Below are positions 6,516-9,448 of a stretch of DNA of 9,448 nt, one piece after another. The translations under genes were made by a program, and so were the position numbers. Source of the DNA: Pseudomonadota bacterium (GTDB lineage Bacteria; Pseudomonadota; Gammaproteobacteria; Burkholderiales; Burkholderiaceae_B); the NCBI GenBank assembly GCA_023389535.1, contig JAEWEH010000308.1, positions 1-9,448 on the forward strand, written 5' to 3'. Position 1 is the stretch's first letter; each line of letters opens with the position of its first letter. The notes beneath the pieces were generated by a model, which searched no databases, had not been told where the DNA came from, and saw nothing but the letters and a program-made list of their open reading frames with translations.

Positions 6516-8030
6516 TCACCCAGCCGGGTCCGCTGGAGGATTATCCGGCTGTCCCACTGTACCTTCGGCCGACCAGCCACCGCCCAGTGCCTTGTACAGG
6601 CCCACTTCGCTGCTTAACTGCGCCAGGCGGTCCTGCACCAACTGTTGCTGCGAATTGAACAACAGTCGCTGCGCGTCCAGCACATTCAGATAGCTGTCTA
6701 TTCCTTCCTGGTAACGCTGGTCAGCCATTTGGAAGTATTCGGTCGTATTGCGGACCAGGTCGCGCTGGGCCGCCAACTGCTTGCTATAAGTGCCGCGCGC
6801 AGCAAGACTGTCCGATACTTCCTTGAAGGCTGATTGTATGGCCTGCTCGTATTGGGCAATACGGATGTCTTTTTGAATCTCGGCATAATCCAGATTGGCG
6901 CGTAGACGCCCCGCCTGGAAAATAGGCAGGCTGATTTGCGGCACAAAATTCCAGACACCCGACCCACCATCAAACAGGCCCGATATCTCGGCACTGGCAG
7001 TACCCGCAGCCGCTGTCAGGCGTATGCTCGGAAAGAAGGCCGCGCGCGCTGCGCCAATATTCGCATTGGCGCCGATTAACAAGTGCTCTGCCGCGCGGAT
7101 GTCCGGGCGACGCTGTAACAGGTCGGACGGCAATCCAGCCGGAACCTCGGCCAGAACAGAATCGTTGATGTCCAACGCTGCGGGCAGGTCGCCCGGCAAA
7201 GGTCCGCCCACCAATAGACGCAAGGCATTGATGTCGGTAGCGATCTGTCGGGTATAACGCTGCAGTTGCGCTTTGGCTTCGTCCACGGCTGTCCTGGATT
7301 GGCGCACTTCCATTGCCGACGCGACGCCTGCTTCAAAACTGCTTTGCACCAGTGACAAGGTGTGTTCGTACGCGCCCAACGTGTTGCGTGTCAATCCCAA
7401 CAGAGACTGATCGGCCTGCAACCGGAGGTAGGCATTGGCAACGCTGGCCACCAGACTGATGTGCGTGCTGCGTCGCGCCTCTTCGGTCGCCAGATAAGCT
7501 TCCAGGGCCTGGCGATTCAAGCTGCGCACACGCCCAAATAAATCGAGCTCGTACGACGTGGATAGCCCCACATCGTACTGGCTGCTGATGTTGGCGACGC
7601 CGGTGGGCGACAGATCCGACGGCACCCGCTGGCGGGCGCCACCGCCCGCCGCATCAAGCGAAGGAAACATCTCCGCACGCTGGATGCGATACTGGGCCTG
7701 GTAGGCCTCTACGTTCAATGCAGCCACCCGCAGGTCGCGGTTGTTCTCCAGCGCCATGCCAACCAATTGCTGCAAGGCCGGGTCCTTGAAGAAGGTTTTC
7801 CAGCCGATATCGGCGGCGCTGCCGGCCAGGGTGTCCGGCGCATAAGCTTCGCCCTGGGGCCAAGCGGCGTCTATCGGCGCGGCGGGCTGCCGGTACACCG
7901 GCGCCAGGGAGCATCCTTGAAGGATCATGGCGGCCACTACGCCCAGGCAGGCGGTTTTGCGTCTGCTGCACGCGACGGGGGATCTACCCACGCAGTTGCA
8001 CCGCTTCGTCGCGTCGCTGCTTAAGCTCAT
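6516..8030 (-). CDS. RND efflux outer membrane lipoprotein, NodT/OprM family (orphan)
   Basis: Outer-membrane factor that forms a trimeric beta-barrel and long alpha-helical tunnel, the exit duct of tripartite RND pumps. With the ATG at 8030 it has 504 residues. Seen: a hydrophobic stretch LGVVAAMIL before the lipobox-like LQGC, giving acylated Cys40; [14 protein letters not shown], typical of the family; two tandem OEP repeats at roughly residues 62-275 and 290-487; and the conserved YELDLFGR (160-167), RRPDIRAAE (307-315), [16 protein letters not shown] (328-343) and [10 protein letters not shown] (446-455). The start is uncertain. GTG at 7991 would give Cys27 and a more ordinary signal peptide, and a further GTG exists at 8084; none has a strong Shine-Dalgarno. 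Codons upstream of about 7967 run antisense through the tetR remnant, so the native start seems lost. No adaptor or pump gene is nearby. It may serve a pump encoded elsewhere, or be poorly expressed. Confidence 0.9.
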   Translation of the reverse strand: MSLSSDATKRCNCVGRSPVACSRRKTACLGVVAAMILQGCSLAPVYRQPAAPIDAAWPQGEAYAPDTLAGSAADIGWKTFFKDPALQQLVGMALENNRDLRVAALNVEAYQAQYRIQRAEMFPSLDAAGGGARQRVPSDLSPTGVANISSQYDVGLSTSYELDLFGRVRSLNRQALEAYLATEEARRSTHISLVASVANAYLRLQADQSLLGLTRNTLGAYEHTLSLVQSSFEAGVASAMEVRQSRTAVDEAKAQLQRYTRQIATDINALRLLVGGPLPGDLPAALDINDSVLAEVPAGLPSDLLQRRPDIRAAEHLLIGANANIGAARAAFFPSIRLTAAAGTASAEISGLFDGGSGVWNFVPQISLPIFQAGRLRANLDYAEIQKDIRIAQYEQAIQSAFKEVSDSLAARGTYSKQLAAQRDLVRNTTEYFQMADQRYQEGIDSYLNVLDAQRLLFNSQQQLVQDRLAQLSSEVGLYKALGGGWSAEGTVGQPDNPPADPAG

Positions 8031-8358
8031 CGCCCTGCCCGATACCGTAGGGATAATGCGGGTCGCGATTTCGGTCAGCGGCACGACGAATGTAGGCCGG
8101 CAGCTCTACGAAGAAGGAACCCGTGAAGTCTGGATCGAAATCGGCGAAGTCTTGCGCGCAGAGGTTGCAAAAGGCACTTTGCGCAGCGACGCCGATCCCG
8201 GTGTGATGGCTGCACACCTGCGCGCCCTATGCGAGATCGACATCATCCGCAACCTTCTGGGCGCGCAAAAGACGTATAGCGATCAGGAAACGAATAGCAA
8301 GGCGCAATGCATCGTGGATGTTTTCATGCGCGCTTATGGCGCGGCGCCCAGGCAATAA
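7927..8358 (+). pseudogene. TetR/AcrR-family repressor remnant, C-terminal ligand domain only
   Basis: The open frame (143 codons from the ATG at 7927, preceded by GAAGGA at very short spacing) resembles the ligand-binding and dimerisation half of AcrR/AefR-like repressors from about residue 15 on. It has a helix like [17 protein letters not shown], then [24 protein letters not shown] and the late helices ending near LLGAQ. The N-terminal DNA-binding HTH that should precede these (about 50-70 residues) is missing, and an in-frame TGA at 7918-7920 closes the frame upstream. The first 14 or so codons are the antisense of the efflux gene's signal-peptide region and show no TetR character, so the junction lies near 7965-7972. 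If translated, the product could bind ligand or form dimers but not DNA. The family assignment is by pattern, without a database search. Confidence 0.72.
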
Positions 8359-8460
8359 ATATCAGGCGCTATCCTGGAAGGTGGCGTCGAGGTGCGCCGG
8401 TCAGGCTTTAGTTTCCCGGCGGCATATATTTGCGCCCACTCTACTCACGGGGCCGTTCGA

Positions 8461-8495
8461 TAAAAAGCTACGCCCGGCTTGATACAAGCCGGGCG
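8461..8495 (-). terminator. Rho-independent terminator of ppsA
   Basis: A perfect 10-base GC-rich stem, CGCCCGGCTT (8471-8480) with AAGCCGGGCG (8486-8495), closes a 5-base loop. On the minus strand it is followed by a run of five T (8466-8462). It begins 14 bases after the ppsA stop codon. In the plus direction only a pyrimidine-rich TCTTCTTT follows, so it may weakly stop transcription from the tetR remnant as well. Confidence 0.92.
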
Positions 8496-8509
8496 CCTGG
8501 TCTTCTTTG

Positions 8510-9448
8510 TTACTTGGCCAGCCGCTGCCAGGTATCGACCACCGTGTCCGGGTTCAGCGACATGGACAGAATGCCTTCATCGCGCAACCAGTCGGCCAGG
8601 TCCGGGTGGTCGCTGGGGCCCTGGCCGCAGATGCCCACGTACTTCCCAGCCTTCAGGCAAGCCTGTATGGCCCGGCGCAGCATGAATTGCACGGCCTCGT
8701 CGCGCTCGTCGAAATCCGCTGCCAGCAGTTCCATGCCGGAATCGCGGTCCAGGCCCAGGGTAAGCTGGGTCATGTCGTTCGAGCCGATGGAGAAGCCGTC
8801 GAAGTACTGCAGGAATTCCTCGGCCAGGATGGCGTTCGAAGGCACTTCGCACATCATGATCAGGCGCAGGCCATTTTCGCCGCGCGCCAGGCCATTGTGC
8901 GCGAGCAAGTCGACCACCTTGGCCGCTTGCTGCAAGGTACGCACGAAAGGCACCATGATCTCGACGTTGGTCAGGCCCATGTCGTCGCGTACTTTCTTGA
9001 GCGCTTCGCATTCCATACGGAAGCATTCCTCGAAGTCGTCCGAGATATAGCGCGATGCGCCGCGGAAACCCAGCATAGGGTTTTCTTCTTCGGGCTCGTA
9101 GCGCGAACCGCCCACCAGCTTGCGGTATTCATTCGACTTGAAGTCGGACAAACGCACGATGACCGGTTTGGGGTAGAACGCGGCAGCCAGCGTGCCTACG
9201 CCTTCGGCCAGCTTTTCCACGAAGAAAGCGCGCGGACTGGCATAGCCGCGGGCCGCGGATTCCACGGCCTGCTTGAGCTCGCTATCCACATTGGGGTAGT
9301 CGAGCACCGCCTTGGGGTGGACATTGATGTTGTTGTTGATGATGAATTCCAGGCGCGCGAGGCCTACCCCGTGGTTGGGGATCTGCGAGAAGTCGAAGGC
9401 CAGTTGGGGGTTACCCACGTTCATCATGACTTTCAGGCCGATGTCGGG
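8510..9448 (-). CDS. ppsA: Phosphoenolpyruvate synthase, C-terminal part, 5' end beyond the right edge
   Basis: Makes phosphoenolpyruvate from pyruvate and ATP, with AMP and phosphate as other products, allowing gluconeogenesis from C3 acids. The visible 312 residues (of about 790 in the family) are the C-terminal TIM-barrel PEP/pyruvate-binding domain. The frame is open to the edge, so the ATG at 9427 is internal. Seen: [12 protein letters not shown] just after the edge, [75 protein letters not shown] and, near the end, [12 protein letters not shown] with the catalytic cysteine, then [11 protein letters not shown]. These match enterobacterial PpsA closely and rule out pyruvate phosphate dikinase. 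It ends in TAA and is followed by a strong terminator. The usual divergent regulator (PpsR kinase) would lie to the right and is not visible. Confidence 0.98.
   Translation of the reverse strand, partial: PDIGLKVMMNVGNPQLAFDFSQIPNHGVGLARLEFIINNNINVHPKAVLDYPNVDSELKQAVESAARGYASPRAFFVEKLAEGVGTLAAAFYPKPVIVRLSDFKSNEYRKLVGGSRYEPEEENPMLGFRGASRYISDDFEECFRMECEALKKVRDDMGLTNVEIMVPFVRTLQQAAKVVDLLAHNGLARGENGLRLIMMCEVPSNAILAEEFLQYFDGFSIGSNDMTQLTLGLDRDSGMELLAADFDERDEAVQFMLRRAIQACLKAGKYVGICGQGPSDHPDLADWLRDEGILSMSLNPDTVVDTWQRLAK

Noticed and set aside
7913..7925. ATCCT-TGA-AGGAT inverted repeat near the efflux lipobox codons
   Set aside because: Five-base arms within coding sequence for the lipobox; most likely chance, and too short to be a terminator or a recombination site without further evidence.
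1..9448. CRISPR array, tRNA or rRNA genes, insertion sequences, phage attachment sites
   Set aside because: No regularly spaced repeats, no cloverleaf or rRNA-like segments, no transposase or integrase reading frames were seen on either strand.

Overview
The window is high-GC proteobacterial chromosome. It most resembles a betaproteobacterium of the Alcaligenaceae/Bordetella type. The grounds are protein character and gene order: divergent ratA-rnfH/smpB, an isobutyryl-CoA dehydrogenase-hydrolase-mmsB cluster, and a pyrophosphate-free PEP synthase. No 16S or other definitive marker is present, so the lineage is an inference. Every stretch is close to a gene and no gene-free gap exceeds about 150 bases.

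Left third (1-2950, minus strand): a compact valine-catabolism operon, read right to left. It encodes an isobutyryl-CoA dehydrogenase-like flavoprotein, a 3-hydroxyisobutyryl-CoA hydrolase-like crotonase-fold protein whose ATG overlaps the preceding TGA (ATGA), and 3-hydroxyisobutyrate dehydrogenase (mmsB), cut by the window edge. Together these cover three of the steps from isobutyryl-CoA to methylmalonate semialdehyde. The hydratase step and the final semialdehyde dehydrogenase are not in view. A 109-base upstream gap holds a possible promoter and a small inverted repeat.

Centre (2951-6395): ratA and rnfH overlap by 11 bases on the minus strand and diverge from smpB (trans-translation) across a 56-base gap. 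Next, on the minus strand, come an O6-alkylguanine-DNA alkyltransferase with an unusually long internal insertion, then a type II NADH dehydrogenase with its own clear ribosome binding site.

Right part (6516-9448): an RND-type outer-membrane efflux lipoprotein (NodT/OprM family) on the minus strand abuts, tail-truncated to head, a plus-strand fragment that looks like only the ligand-binding C-terminal half of a TetR/AcrR repressor. The usual neighbours of such a factor (periplasmic adaptor, RND pump, and the HTH half of the repressor) are absent. The simplest reading is one deletion that removed the middle of a tetR / adaptor-pump-outer-membrane-factor locus, leaving an orphan channel gene whose present N-terminal extension is read antisense through the tetR remnant. 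A strong Rho-independent terminator then ends ppsA (PEP synthase), which enters from the right edge.

No wholly new system is evident. The most informative features are the apparent efflux-operon deletion scar and the large insertion in the alkyltransferase.
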